Origin: Methanospirillaceae archaeon
GTDB lineage: Archaea; Halobacteriota; Methanomicrobia; Methanomicrobiales; Methanospirillaceae
Direction: 5' to 3'
Assembly: GCA_016926505.1 (NCBI GenBank)
Contig: JAFGOM010000033.1
Span: forward strand, 1-51,181
DNA length: 51,181 nucleotides
The notes under the pieces are model-generated. The model searched no databases and was not told the origin of the DNA. It saw only the letters and a program-made list of their open reading frames with translations. Numbering within the stretch: the stretch's first letter is position 1; each line of letters begins with the position of its first letter. Below are positions 43,169 through 51,181 of this stretch, in pieces. Both the position numbers and the translations under genes were made by a program.

Positions 43169-43861
43169 ATGAAGATCGCAATAACCAGGCTAAAAGATAA
43201 GGATACCGATGACAGCAGCCGGTGTCTCAGACTTGGACATGACTGCTACTCGGTCTCTCCACTCATATCAGAGATAAACCAGGACACTATTGACGACTTT
43301 ATCAGGGATGTAAAATCAGGCAGTTTTGACTGCATATTCTTCTCAAGTGCCCTTCCTGCAGCCAGGATCGCACCCCTTTTATCAAAAATGAGCCTCCCGC
43401 GGGTCGTTGCAATCGGGCCACAGACTGCAAAGGTCCTGCGATCCCATGGGATACTCTGCGAAATTCTGCCGAAATTCTATTCCCATGCCTTTGTCCCTTA
43501 TCTCGGGGAATGGATAAAGGAGAAGGATATCGGACTCCCCCGTGCTAACGTTCCCAACCAGAACCTCATCGGTGCTATCACGGATGCCGGTGGAACGCCA
43601 CATGAGTATCCGTGTTACCGCCTCATCCCTACCCACGAGGAACTGGACCTCTCCTCTGCTGAAGCACTTCTGTTTACCAGTGCATTCTCATTTACCTCTG
43701 CCATCTGGAGAAGACGGACTGATTTAATCCTCCTCGCAATCGGCGATACAACCGCTGCTGCAATGCTGCAGGCCGGACTGACTCCTGATGTTGTCGGGGA
43801 CGGATCGCTTGAGGGAACACTGAAAGAACTGAATATGTATATGATCCAGACAGAATTGTAG
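43169..43861 (+). CDS. hemD: uroporphyrinogen-III synthase
   Basis: A 230-residue HemD-like protein: M-K-I-A-I-T-R start, F-F-S-S-A-L-P-A-A in the first domain, V-A-I-G-P-Q-T-A-K-V-L at the hinge, and a second-domain L-L-F-T-S-A-F-S-F with A-I-G-D-T-T-A-A-A. It closes hydroxymethylbilane to uroporphyrinogen III, the precursor of siroheme, F430 and cobamides needed for methanogenesis. The ATG at 43169 is preferred over the upstream 43115 because the domain begins there. Confidence 0.82.
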   Translation: MKIAITRLKDKDTDDSSRCLRLGHDCYSVSPLISEINQDTIDDFIRDVKSGSFDCIFFSSALPAARIAPLLSKMSLPRVVAIGPQTAKVLRSHGILCEILPKFYSHAFVPYLGEWIKEKDIGLPRANVPNQNLIGAITDAGGTPHEYPCYRLIPTHEELDLSSAEALLFTSAFSFTSAIWRRRTDLILLAIGDTTAAAMLQAGLTPDVVGDGSLEGTLKELNMYMIQTEL

Positions 43862-43876
43862 GGAAGGTCAGGGAAT

Positions 43877-44797
43877 TTGAGCGAAATACCCATCCCGCTA
43901 AAAGGCGGAATTATAATCATTGACAAACCACGGGGACCTTCAAGCCATCAGGTCGCCGCCTGGGTCCGTGATATGCTTGGCATCTCTTCAGTCGGGCATA
44001 CCGGAACCCTTGACCCCCAGGTGTCCGGCGTTCTGGTTGTTCTTCTTGGAAAAGCAGTCAGGCTGACCGAAGTTTTACACCTTGATGACAAGGAGTATGT
44101 CTGCCTGCTCCGACTCCATCATGAGGTATCTGATGAGGAACTACAGAAGGCTGTCACCTTTTTTACCGGGAAGATATATCAGCGTCCCCCAAAGAGGAGT
44201 GCGGTGAAACGAAACTTACGGATCAGGGAGATCATTGATCTTCGGATCCTCGACCGCGACGGGCGGGATGTCCTTCTCTTTGTCGCCTGTGATTCAGGCA
44301 CCTACATCAGATCGCTTTGTCATCATATCGGCCTGTACCTCGGGACCGGTGCACACATGCAGGAGCTGCGACGGATCCGGTCAGGCCTCTTTCCCGAATC
44401 TGAGGCACACAGTCTGTATGAACTGCAGGAGGCAGTTATTCGTGCCCGGGAAGGGGATGCAGACCAGATAGAAAAAATGATTCTTCCCCTTGAGACGGTT
44501 ACATCCCATCTCCCCGGTATCGTTATAAAAGACAGTGCAGTCGATGCACTCTGCCATGGTGCTGCACTCGCCGGAACCGGGGTCGTCTCCCGTGATGATA
44601 TCCAGATGGGTGAGACGGTTGCAATGAATACAACCGATGGCAGGATCATCTGTATCGGGAAGACGACCATCAGCTCATCACGATATAAACCCGGGGATCA
44701 CGGGATCGTTGCCCGCCCCGGGATTGTCTTTATGAACCCCGGGACATATCCCAGGATGTGGGGAAGAACGAAAAGAGAGCGCCCTGATTCTTCGTAA
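43877..44797 (+). CDS. cbf5: archaeal tRNA/rRNA pseudouridine synthase Cbf5 (TruB family)
   Basis: The protein has 306 residues. The catalytic domain has G-H-T-G-T-L-D-P-Q-V-S-G-V-L with the essential Asp, the K-I-Y-Q-R-P-P motif and D-S-G-T-Y-I-R-S-L. A C-terminal PUA domain (about 215-290) follows. It is the catalytic subunit of H/ACA sRNPs and can modify tRNA U55. The start is TTG at 43877. In many archaea it sits in the ribosomal operon, but here it is next to hemD. Confidence 0.9.
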   Translation: MSEIPIPLKGGIIIIDKPRGPSSHQVAAWVRDMLGISSVGHTGTLDPQVSGVLVVLLGKAVRLTEVLHLDDKEYVCLLRLHHEVSDEELQKAVTFFTGKIYQRPPKRSAVKRNLRIREIIDLRILDRDGRDVLLFVACDSGTYIRSLCHHIGLYLGTGAHMQELRRIRSGLFPESEAHSLYELQEAVIRAREGDADQIEKMILPLETVTSHLPGIVIKDSAVDALCHGAALAGTGVVSRDDIQMGETVAMNTTDGRIICIGKTTISSSRYKPGDHGIVARPGIVFMNPGTYPRMWGRTKRERPDSS

Positions 44798-44843
44798 CTG
44801 GCATACCATTAAAGGTCTTGGTTTCCAATACCATAAGGCACAT

Positions 44844-44928
44844 GCTGAGGTAGTCTAGTCTGGTAGGGCGCAGGACTGGAAATCCTGTGGGGCTTTGCCC
44901 CTCGGGAGTTCAAATCTCCCCCTCAGCG
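44844..44928 (+). tRNA. tRNA-Ser (anticodon GGA)
   Basis: A class II tRNA with a long variable arm (GGGGC/GCCCC). Acceptor GCTGAGG/CCTCAGC, anticodon stem CAGGA/TCCTG with loop CTGGAAA (anticodon GGA), and T stem GGGAG/CTCCC. The discriminator is G. A T6 tract follows within ten bases. Confidence 0.93.
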
Positions 44929-45007
44929 TCTATTTTTTCTGAATCAGAACAAGAGCGCTCACGTAACGGTTGCGTGTAAAAAAAGAGAACAAAAAAGAGA
45001 CGGGATC

Positions 45008-46123
45008 TCACGATGAACGGATGGTATCAGCCACAAACCGGCCGACACCGCTGGTAGAACCGGTTCCGCCCATATCTTTTGTGACAACACCACTGGTGAT
45101 TGCAGTCTCGATGGCTGAGACGACTGCTGCTGCTGCTTCCCGCTCACCGAGGTTCTCAAGAAGCATCGAACCTGCCCAGATGGTCGCAAAGGGGTTTGCT
45201 ACATTCAACCCCTTGTACTTGGGAGCTGAACCGTGAATCGGTTCAAACATCGAGGTTCCGGAAGGATTGATGTTACCTCCCGGTGCAAGTCCGAGTCCTC
45301 CCTGGATCATGGCTCCCAGATCGGTAATGATATCACCGAACATGTTCGGGGTGACCACGACGTCAAACCATTCAGGGTTCTTGACAAACCACATCGTCAC
45401 CGCATCGACATAGGTAAATTCGGTAAAGAGTCCGGGATAGGATCGGGTGGTCGAGGTAAAGACATCCCTCCAGAGGCCATAGATATCAGAGAGCACATTT
45501 GCCTTGTCGACCGAGGTCAGTTTCTTCTTCCGGGTCATGGCAAGATCACAGGCATACCTGATAACCCGCTCTGACCCTTCCCGTGTGACAACACCGATCT
45601 GGTACGCGAGCTCTTCGGCATCACTCTGTATATCAAGTCCGAACTTCACCGAATAGAGATTCCGGAGAACCTCAAGACTGGTCTTCTGCGTCCCTGAAAA
45701 CCGGGAACCGATTCCTACGTAGAAATCCTCTGTATTCTCACGGACAACGACAAAATCGATATCCTCAGGTTTTTTCCCTGCAAGCGGAGTATCGGCTCCT
45801 GCAAGCATCCGGATCGGCCGCAGGTTGATGTACTGATCAAAGGCAAACCTGATGGCAAGCAATATCCCTTTCTCAAGTATGCCGGGCTGTACCCGGTCAT
45901 CTCCGATTGCACCAAAATAGATAGATGAGAACCGTGAAAGATCCGAGAGATCATCCTCGGTCACAAGCTCGCCGGTGGCGAGATACCGGTCTGCACCGAT
46001 ATCAAAAGGTTCCCATTCGATATCAAACGAGAACTTCTCACCGGCGGCATCAAGAACCATTCTCCCTGCATCGATGATCTCAGGACCTATCCCGTCACCG
46101 GGAATGACCGCTACCTTGTACAT
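45008..46123 (-). CDS. leuB: isopropylmalate dehydrogenase family protein
   Basis: A 371-residue beta-decarboxylating dehydrogenase: [43 protein letters not shown] and the adenine-binding G-S-A-P-K-Y. In methanogens this family serves leucine (LeuB) or coenzyme B (AksF) synthesis. It overlaps leuD by 13 bp, the last gene of the operon. Confidence 0.85.
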   Translation of the reverse strand: MYKVAVIPGDGIGPEIIDAGRMVLDAAGEKFSFDIEWEPFDIGADRYLATGELVTEDDLSDLSRFSSIYFGAIGDDRVQPGILEKGILLAIRFAFDQYINLRPIRMLAGADTPLAGKKPEDIDFVVVRENTEDFYVGIGSRFSGTQKTSLEVLRNLYSVKFGLDIQSDAEELAYQIGVVTREGSERVIRYACDLAMTRKKKLTSVDKANVLSDIYGLWRDVFTSTTRSYPGLFTEFTYVDAVTMWFVKNPEWFDVVVTPNMFGDIITDLGAMIQGGLGLAPGGNINPSGTSMFEPIHGSAPKYKGLNVANPFATIWAGSMLLENLGEREAAAAVVSAIETAITSGVVTKDMGGTGSTSGVGRFVADTIRSS

Positions 46124-46602
46124 ATATCCTCTCCGTGTAACTGGTTTGCATAGCTGACGAGACCACCGGCATCGATGATCTTTTTGAGGAATTCAGGGAC
46201 CGGTTCAATGGGTAACTGCCTGCCTGATGCTTCCAGGTATCCCGCGGCCAGGTTGGGAACAATGCTGTCGTTCTCCCCGATAAAGTCGGCATCCGGACAG
46301 ATGACCGGCAGGAGACCCACGTTGATACTGTTCCGGTAAAAGATTCGTGCAAAGGACTTTGCTATCACCATTCCAATACCGGCTCCTTTTAACGCAAGAG
46401 GGGCATGTTCCCGTGATGAGCCGCACCCGAAATTCCGTCCGGCAACAATGACGTCACCAGGCGATACTTCCCGTGCAAATGCATCATTAGTCCCTTCAAA
46501 TGCATGTTTTGCCAGTTCTGCAGGATCATTAATGGTCAGGAACCGTCCCGGGATGATAGCATCAGTATCGATGTCATCACCAAAACGCCACACTCTCATC
46601 AT
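46111..46602 (-). CDS. leuD: isopropylmalate isomerase/homoaconitase small subunit
   Basis: A 163-residue swivel domain with [25 protein letters not shown] and F-Y-R-N-S-I-N-V-G. The substrate-loop equivalent reads R-F-L-T-I here. Methanogen homoaconitase small subunits carry Y-L-R-T at this loop, so absence of the Arg favours isopropylmalate. It overlaps leuC by 4 bp. Confidence 0.85.
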   Translation of the reverse strand: MMRVWRFGDDIDTDAIIPGRFLTINDPAELAKHAFEGTNDAFAREVSPGDVIVAGRNFGCGSSREHAPLALKGAGIGMVIAKSFARIFYRNSINVGLLPVICPDADFIGENDSIVPNLAAGYLEASGRQLPIEPVPEFLKKIIDAGGLVSYANQLHGEDICTR

Positions 46603-47852
46603 GCCACCTCCCGCGGATCCGTAATTTTCCCGGTTATCGCTGTTGCTGTGGCTGTTGCCGGAGAACCCAGGTATACCTCACCTGAAGTACTCCCCTGTCT
46701 GCCCCTGAAGTTACGGTTCGATGTTGCAAAAGAGACTTCTCCTGCAGCTATTAACCCGAAAGAACCGCCCATACAGGGACCACAGCAGGGTGCCTCAACG
46801 AGAGCTCCTGCCTCAACGAACCGCTCGATAATCCCTGCCCGAAGTGCTTTTAAATACTCGGTCCGTGATGCAGGGATGACTAATACCCTGACATCGTTCG
46901 AGAACGAACGGTACTTGAGAACCTGGGCAGCCTCTGCGAGATCCTCGTACCTGCCGTTGGTACAACTCCCGATAAACACCTGGTCAACCGGAGTCCCGGC
47001 AACAGCAGTGACATCAACCACATGATCCACGTTATGAGGAACTGCCACCTGTGGCACAAGGTCAGATACATCAAACGAACGGGTCGAGTGGTACGTTGCC
47101 CCGGGATCACTGACGAACTCTTTCCAGGTGCAGGATGTATACTCTTCGCACCATCTCCGGGTGACTGCATCAGGAGGAACGAGACCTGCCTTTGCCCCCA
47201 TCTCGATCGCCATGTTACAGCAGGTCATCCGGCCTGCCATACCCATCCTCTCAATTGTCTCACCGCAAAACTCAATTGCCCGGTAGGTTGCACCATCTGC
47301 CCCGATATCCCCGGTCATCTTCAGGATGAGATCCTTTGGTCCTACCAGGTCTGAAAACCTGCCTGAAACCTCGGCCCTGATGGTCTCCGGAACCCTGAAA
47401 TACAGGCAGCCGAACCTGAGAACAAACCCGAGATCGGTCGAGCCGATACCGGTGGCAAAAGCTCCTGCAGCACCATACGTGCAGGTATGGGAGTCACCGC
47501 CGACGACGATGTCGCCAGGACTGACCCTTCCTTTCTCCATGGTCACCTGGTGGCAGACTCCTTCCTTGATATCATAATTATATATCCCCTGCTCCTTTGC
47601 AAAGATACGCATCTTTTTCTGGTTCTCAGCTGCATCCAGTGAGTCAGCCGGAGCCTGGTGATCAAACATCATGATGACCTTTGCAGGATCAAATACGCGA
47701 TCTCCACCCATTTCGTAGAACTTATCGATTGCCAGCGGGCCGGTGATATCATGGAGCATTGCTCCTGACACCGGTGCCATCACTACATCACCTGCAGAAA
47801 TATTCCTGCCGCACTGTTCTGAGAAGATCTTCTCAACGATTGTTTTTGCCAT
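46599..47852 (-). CDS. leuC: isopropylmalate isomerase/homoaconitase large subunit
   Basis: A 417-residue aconitase-family subunit with [4Fe-4S] ligands in F-I-G-S-C-T-N-G-R and A-P-C-C-G-P-C-M-G-G, plus V-V-G-G-D-S-H-T-C-T-Y-G-A. The length is that of the archaeal two-subunit enzymes. Its start overlaps the leuA stop by 20 bp, so translation is coupled. Confidence 0.87.
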   Translation of the reverse strand: MAKTIVEKIFSEQCGRNISAGDVVMAPVSGAMLHDITGPLAIDKFYEMGGDRVFDPAKVIMMFDHQAPADSLDAAENQKKMRIFAKEQGIYNYDIKEGVCHQVTMEKGRVSPGDIVVGGDSHTCTYGAAGAFATGIGSTDLGFVLRFGCLYFRVPETIRAEVSGRFSDLVGPKDLILKMTGDIGADGATYRAIEFCGETIERMGMAGRMTCCNMAIEMGAKAGLVPPDAVTRRWCEEYTSCTWKEFVSDPGATYHSTRSFDVSDLVPQVAVPHNVDHVVDVTAVAGTPVDQVFIGSCTNGRYEDLAEAAQVLKYRSFSNDVRVLVIPASRTEYLKALRAGIIERFVEAGALVEAPCCGPCMGGSFGLIAAGEVSFATSNRNFRGRQGSTSGEVYLGSPATATATAITGKITDPREVA

Positions 47853-49368
47853 GTCGGTATACCATATTCAATGCATGTATCATTGCCTCAACCGAGGCCA
47901 GTACGATGTCTTCACCTGATGCTCCTGCATCAAAGATTCTGCCCTTGTCATCCTCTATCGCAATGGTAACATGACCGATAGCATCACTGCCACCGGAAAT
48001 TGCTGATATCGAGAACTCTTTCAGCTCTGCTTCATTGGGCAGGATGCCAATCAGTGCTTTCATTGCAGCATCGACCGGGCCTGCTCCGGTCATACAGCAG
48101 ACACGTTCATTGCCTTCGATAAAGGCCCGTACGGTTGCTGTCGGAATGAGATGACTGCCGGTCATAATAGCGATATCATCGAGGATCACGTGGGTCTCAG
48201 AAGACTCTATCCCCATAACCGACTCGGCGACGGCATACAGATCGTTCTCCTCTACTTTCCTGCCTTTGGCAGCAATATTCTTGATTCGAACAACGATCTC
48301 ATCTACCTGTTCATCAGTAGGACGGATCTGAACCTGTTCAAGCATCTCGCGGACTGCATGTCTGCCGACATGCTTGCCCAGTTTAAACCGCCGGCGATGA
48401 CCAACCATCTCAGGAGTCATGATACCGGGTTCAAAGGTACTCGAGTGTTCGATGACACCCTGGGAGTGAATGCCGCTCTCATGTGAGAAGGCAAATGAGC
48501 CAACCACCGGATAACTGGGAGATACCGATATGCCTGAGTACCGGGATATCAGGTGGGATGTCTCGACCAGCCGTTCGGTCACTATCCCGGTATCACAGCC
48601 GTAAATCGAAGTGAGCGCCATTACAGTACAGGCCAGGTCTGCATTGCCCGCACGTTCCCCGATTCCGTTCACGGTGACCTGAACCTCTGTTGCTCCTCCC
48701 TCGACTGCCGCGATGGTGTTTGCAGTGGCCATACCAAAATCATTATGGCAATGAACATCAATCGTGGCATCGATCTGAGGGGCAAGCATCCGGATCAGTG
48801 CCTTCATTGAACTCGGTGTTGCAATCCCAACCGTATCAGGAACGTTTATTATCGTTGCACCTGCATTGACTGCTGCCTGGTTAACTGCAACCAGAAATGA
48901 CGGATCGGTCCGTGTTGCGTCCATGGCAGAGAATACGATGGTATCAACGTGATCACGCGTATAACTGACAATATCACTGGTTATCGAGAGAACCTCTTCA
49001 GGGGTTTTTTTGATGGTATGGATACGCTGGATATCAGATGTCGGAATAAAGACATGAACGACATCAACACCGGCATCAATACACCGGTCTACATCAGAAC
49101 GAACGGATCGGGCCAGTCCACAGACACAAGCACCTATTCCCTCTGATGCGATGGACTTAATGGTATCAAACTCGTCCTGTGATGACGCAGGAAATCCGGC
49201 TTCGATGACGCCGACACCAATATCTGCCAGCTGATGGGCGATGGAGATCTTCTCATCAAGGGTGAATGAAACACCGGGTGTCTGTTCTCCGTCACGGAGC
49301 GTGGTATCGAAAACAGTAATTTTTTTAGCTACGTTACTTCGGTCGACAAAGAAAGCGACCTGCCGCAG
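47833..49368 (-). CDS. leuA: 2-isopropylmalate synthase family protein (LeuA/CimA/AksA)
   Basis: The frame holds the DRE-TIM catalytic motif F-D-T-T-L-R-D-G-E-Q-T-P-G (near 49313), the H-C-H-N-D-F-G metal site and a C-terminal LeuA dimer/allosteric domain. With leuBCD it most likely makes leucine precursors; citramalate or homocitrate synthase cannot be excluded. No ATG, GTG or TTG lies in frame between the upstream stop near 49426 and a Met well inside the TIM barrel. The nearest plausible start is a CTG at 49368, giving L/M-R-Q-V-A-F-F-V-D-R. The start is therefore provisional. Confidence 0.75.
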   Translation of the reverse strand: MRQVAFFVDRSNVAKKITVFDTTLRDGEQTPGVSFTLDEKISIAHQLADIGVGVIEAGFPASSQDEFDTIKSIASEGIGACVCGLARSVRSDVDRCIDAGVDVVHVFIPTSDIQRIHTIKKTPEEVLSITSDIVSYTRDHVDTIVFSAMDATRTDPSFLVAVNQAAVNAGATIINVPDTVGIATPSSMKALIRMLAPQIDATIDVHCHNDFGMATANTIAAVEGGATEVQVTVNGIGERAGNADLACTVMALTSIYGCDTGIVTERLVETSHLISRYSGISVSPSYPVVGSFAFSHESGIHSQGVIEHSSTFEPGIMTPEMVGHRRRFKLGKHVGRHAVREMLEQVQIRPTDEQVDEIVVRIKNIAAKGRKVEENDLYAVAESVMGIESSETHVILDDIAIMTGSHLIPTATVRAFIEGNERVCCMTGAGPVDAAMKALIGILPNEAELKEFSISAISGGSDAIGHVTIAIEDDKGRIFDAGASGEDIVLASVEAMIHALNMVYRHGKNNR

Positions 49369-49437
49369 AACACGAGTCTGCGACGTCTCCGGAAACTGCC
49401 TTATTATAAGACATGGACAATAATGTTATCACCGGGA

Positions 49438-49448
49438 TCATAAAAAGG
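49438..49448 (-). promoter_or_regulatory. TATA-like element of the leu operon
   Basis: On the minus strand CCTTTTTATGA lies where it would place transcription start near 49412-49416. This limits where the leuA start codon can be. Confidence 0.35.
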
Positions 49449-49550
49449 TATTGAAAAAAATGAATATACGACAAAAAAAAATGGTACCTGTTCATTTTCT
49501 GCCGGCATCGTCTTCTGCTGATCTCTTTTGATGCTGATCGCCCGAAAATA

Positions 49551-49561
49551 GGTATATATAC
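49551..49561 (+). promoter_or_regulatory. TATA box of the PAS-domain gene
   Basis: GGTATATATAC is a near-ideal archaeal TATA box. Transcription would start near 49580, about a dozen bases before the ATG at 49593. Confidence 0.55.
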
Positions 49562-49592
49562 TCGTACAATGCCATATAATTCGTGTGATTCT

Positions 49593-51181
49593 ATGATCGA
49601 GGATGTCTTATTCAAATATCTCTCTGAAACGAATGCAAACGGTCAGGTTATCCTGGATCCAGACAAGAAGATACAGTATGCAAATACTGCATTCTGCTCC
49701 CTTTTAGGCCTCGACCCTGATAAAATAAAGGATAAAAGTATCGCTTCGTTTGAACAGGACGGTACAATCAGGGTTTTATACCAGAGTTCTGATTCGGTTG
49801 CAACTGCTCTTTTGAAAAAAGAACCTGCAGCAGACAAGGCAATAATCCAGTCATCAACCGGACGGTTTAATATTCGAAGGGAAGCGGTTCCCTGGTACGA
49901 CAAGGAAGGTGAGCTCTCCTCTATCTTTGTGCAGTATAGTGATATGACCGGCATTGTCAGGCAGTTGGATGATGCAAAACTTTACCGTGCCATGTTTGAC
50001 AAGAGCCAGGTAGCACAGGTCGTTCTTGATAAGAACTTTACCATCCTCGATCTGAACGATACCTTCTGCACCATTGTCGGATATTCCCGCGAACGTCTCA
50101 TGAAGATGGATTTCCGGGACTTTAAAGGGAAGAGGATGCTTGAGTACCTGTATGATGAAGGACAGAGTATCGATGACGCTATCCAAACAAAAAAACCCGT
50201 GACCGCCCATACCGCATGGATCGCTTCAAACGGAACCCATATCGTTGACCGGATGATTATTCCGTTCTATGATGAGGAAGGAGAGTTATCACGATGGTAT
50301 ATCACCTACAACGAGACCACGGAGATCGAGAACCGGCTTGAAGAAGTCTCCCTGTATCATGCTCTGTTTGAGAAGAGTCAGGTCGCACAGGTTGTATTGG
50401 ATGAAGAGTTTCGCATTCTTGATCTCAACGATGCATTCTGCACCATCGTTGCCTATCCCCGTGAACGTCTCATGAAGATGGATTTCCGGGACTTTAAAGG
50501 GAAACGGATGCTTGAGTACCTCTTTGACCGGGGTCAGGGTATCGCTGATGCCCTCGAACTGAAAAAACCGGTAACCGCACACGCCGCATGGATCGCTTCA
50601 AACGGAACCCATATCGTTGATCGGTACGTCATCCCGTTCTATGACAAGAAGGGAAACCTGAAGAGATGGTACATCATCTACAATGAAGTAACTGAACTTG
50701 AGAACCGTATCCAGGAAGCACGACTGTTTCAGTCATTATTTGAGAATAATCATGTCGCACAGGTCATTCTCGATCCCAATCTTCAGATCCTGCACGCAAA
50801 TAATGCCTTCTGTTCTCTTGTCGGAATGCCGATGGATACCCTGCTCACAATGTCATTCCGTGACTTCCGCGAGAAGAATCTTCTCACGTACAAGAGTGAT
50901 ACCGGCAGCACCATAACCGATGCAATCGCTGAGAAGAAGATGAAAAAAGGCGAATCAACCTTTGTCTCTTCAACCGGCACCCATGTTGTTGAACGATACA
51001 ATATTCCCTTTTTTAATACAGACGGGGAACTGAAGAATCTCTTCATCATCTACAATGATATCACCGAGATCTCGGCACTGATGGAATCTATCCGGGAGAA
51101 TGAGAAGCGCCTGTCTCAGAGTGCACAGGAGGTATCGGAATGTCTCTCTGCCATTGCCAAAGGAGATCTGACGAAGGTGCC
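49593..51181 (+). CDS. soluble multi-PAS signalling protein, truncated by window end (probable methyl-accepting-type receptor)
   Basis: At least 529 codons are open to the right edge. There is no signal peptide or membrane helix. Four PAS domains follow one another (about 5-125, 129-250, 254-375, 378-500); the second to fourth begin with A/L-M/L/F-F-x-K/N-S/N-x-V-A-Q-V. The last visible residues (S-E-C-L-S-A-I-A-K-G-D-L-T-K-V) look like the HAMP-like start that precedes a chemoreceptor signalling domain. It is therefore probably a cytosolic methyl-accepting protein. PAS2 and PAS3 share long identical DNA stretches 372 bp apart. Confidence 0.75.
   Translation, partial: MIEDVLFKYLSETNANGQVILDPDKKIQYANTAFCSLLGLDPDKIKDKSIASFEQDGTIRVLYQSSDSVATALLKKEPAADKAIIQSSTGRFNIRREAVPWYDKEGELSSIFVQYSDMTGIVRQLDDAKLYRAMFDKSQVAQVVLDKNFTILDLNDTFCTIVGYSRERLMKMDFRDFKGKRMLEYLYDEGQSIDDAIQTKKPVTAHTAWIASNGTHIVDRMIIPFYDEEGELSRWYITYNETTEIENRLEEVSLYHALFEKSQVAQVVLDEEFRILDLNDAFCTIVAYPRERLMKMDFRDFKGKRMLEYLFDRGQGIADALELKKPVTAHAAWIASNGTHIVDRYVIPFYDKKGNLKRWYIIYNEVTELENRIQEARLFQSLFENNHVAQVILDPNLQILHANNAFCSLVGMPMDTLLTMSFRDFREKNLLTYKSDTGSTITDAIAEKKMKKGESTFVSSTGTHVVERYNIPFFNTDGELKNLFIIYNDITEISALMESIRENEKRLSQSAQEVSECLSAIAKGDLTKV
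50091..50621 (+). repeat. near-identical 372-bp tandem repeat units within the PAS gene
   Basis: About 41 identical bases starting at 50091 recur at 50463, and about 35 identical bases starting at 50214 recur at 50586. Both pairs are exactly 372 bp (124 codons, one PAS domain) apart. The identity includes third codon positions, so the copies arose recently or are kept alike by conversion. Confidence 0.8.

Overview
The window is a 51 kb stretch of a methanogenic archaeal chromosome, most likely from the order Methanomicrobiales and possibly Methanospirillum-like. The evidence is the F420-dependent methanogenesis genes mtd and mer, a Tfx regulator, an NrpR-type regulator, archaeal/eukaryotic-type ribosomal proteins (eS4, eL19, eL32), RNase P subunit Rpp29, fibrillarin/Nop5, AMP phosphorylase, a surface-layer protein with a PGF-CTERM anchor, and archaeal TATA boxes. 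The genus is an inference. I saw no transposase, integrase, CRISPR array or phage gene, so this looks like core chromosome.

Layout. Positions 1-5300: the 5' tip of a possible methyltransferase gene, a small J-domain protein, TrmO, a HIT protein, a ferrous-iron operon (feoA-feoB-DtxR regulator) behind a perfect DtxR-like palindrome, and a radical SAM protein. Positions 5400-9760: a cluster of unclear function with a DUF5320 glycine-rich protein, a CGGC-domain protein, two NifX-like cofactor-binding proteins, two ferredoxin-bearing MinD/Mrp-type ATPases in tandem, a DUF134 regulator and a very short DUF5320-like ORF. Three of its promoters carry the same CATATGAG-centred element, and two of them also share a base-pair-covarying leader hairpin. 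Positions 9960-13370: a large PEGA-domain protein with a degenerate kinase domain, and an AI-2E-family membrane protein.

Positions 13451-27919 hold the archaeal S10-spc type ribosomal protein operon on the minus strand. It runs from uL3 through uL15 into secY, adenylate kinase, an EMC3-like insertase and CMP kinase, with many ATGA or TGATG overlaps. It is preceded by about 550 bp of inverted-repeat-rich leader. Positions 28469-32245 carry Tfx, mtd, a GalT-like protein and mer. Positions 32626-36944 hold a divergent FtsZ/tubulin-like protein, an NrpR-type regulator, a dCTP deaminase/dUTPase-family protein, tRNA-Arg(TCG) and AMP phosphorylase.

Positions 37060-44928 hold the S-layer-like protein, tRNA-Gln(CTG), the fibrillarin-Nop5 pair for C/D-guided RNA methylation, a TctA-family permease, hemD, cbf5/truB and tRNA-Ser(GGA). 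Positions 45008-49368 are a compact leuA-leuC-leuD-leuB type operon whose first gene has no ordinary start codon in frame. The window ends inside a soluble receptor with four tandem PAS domains.
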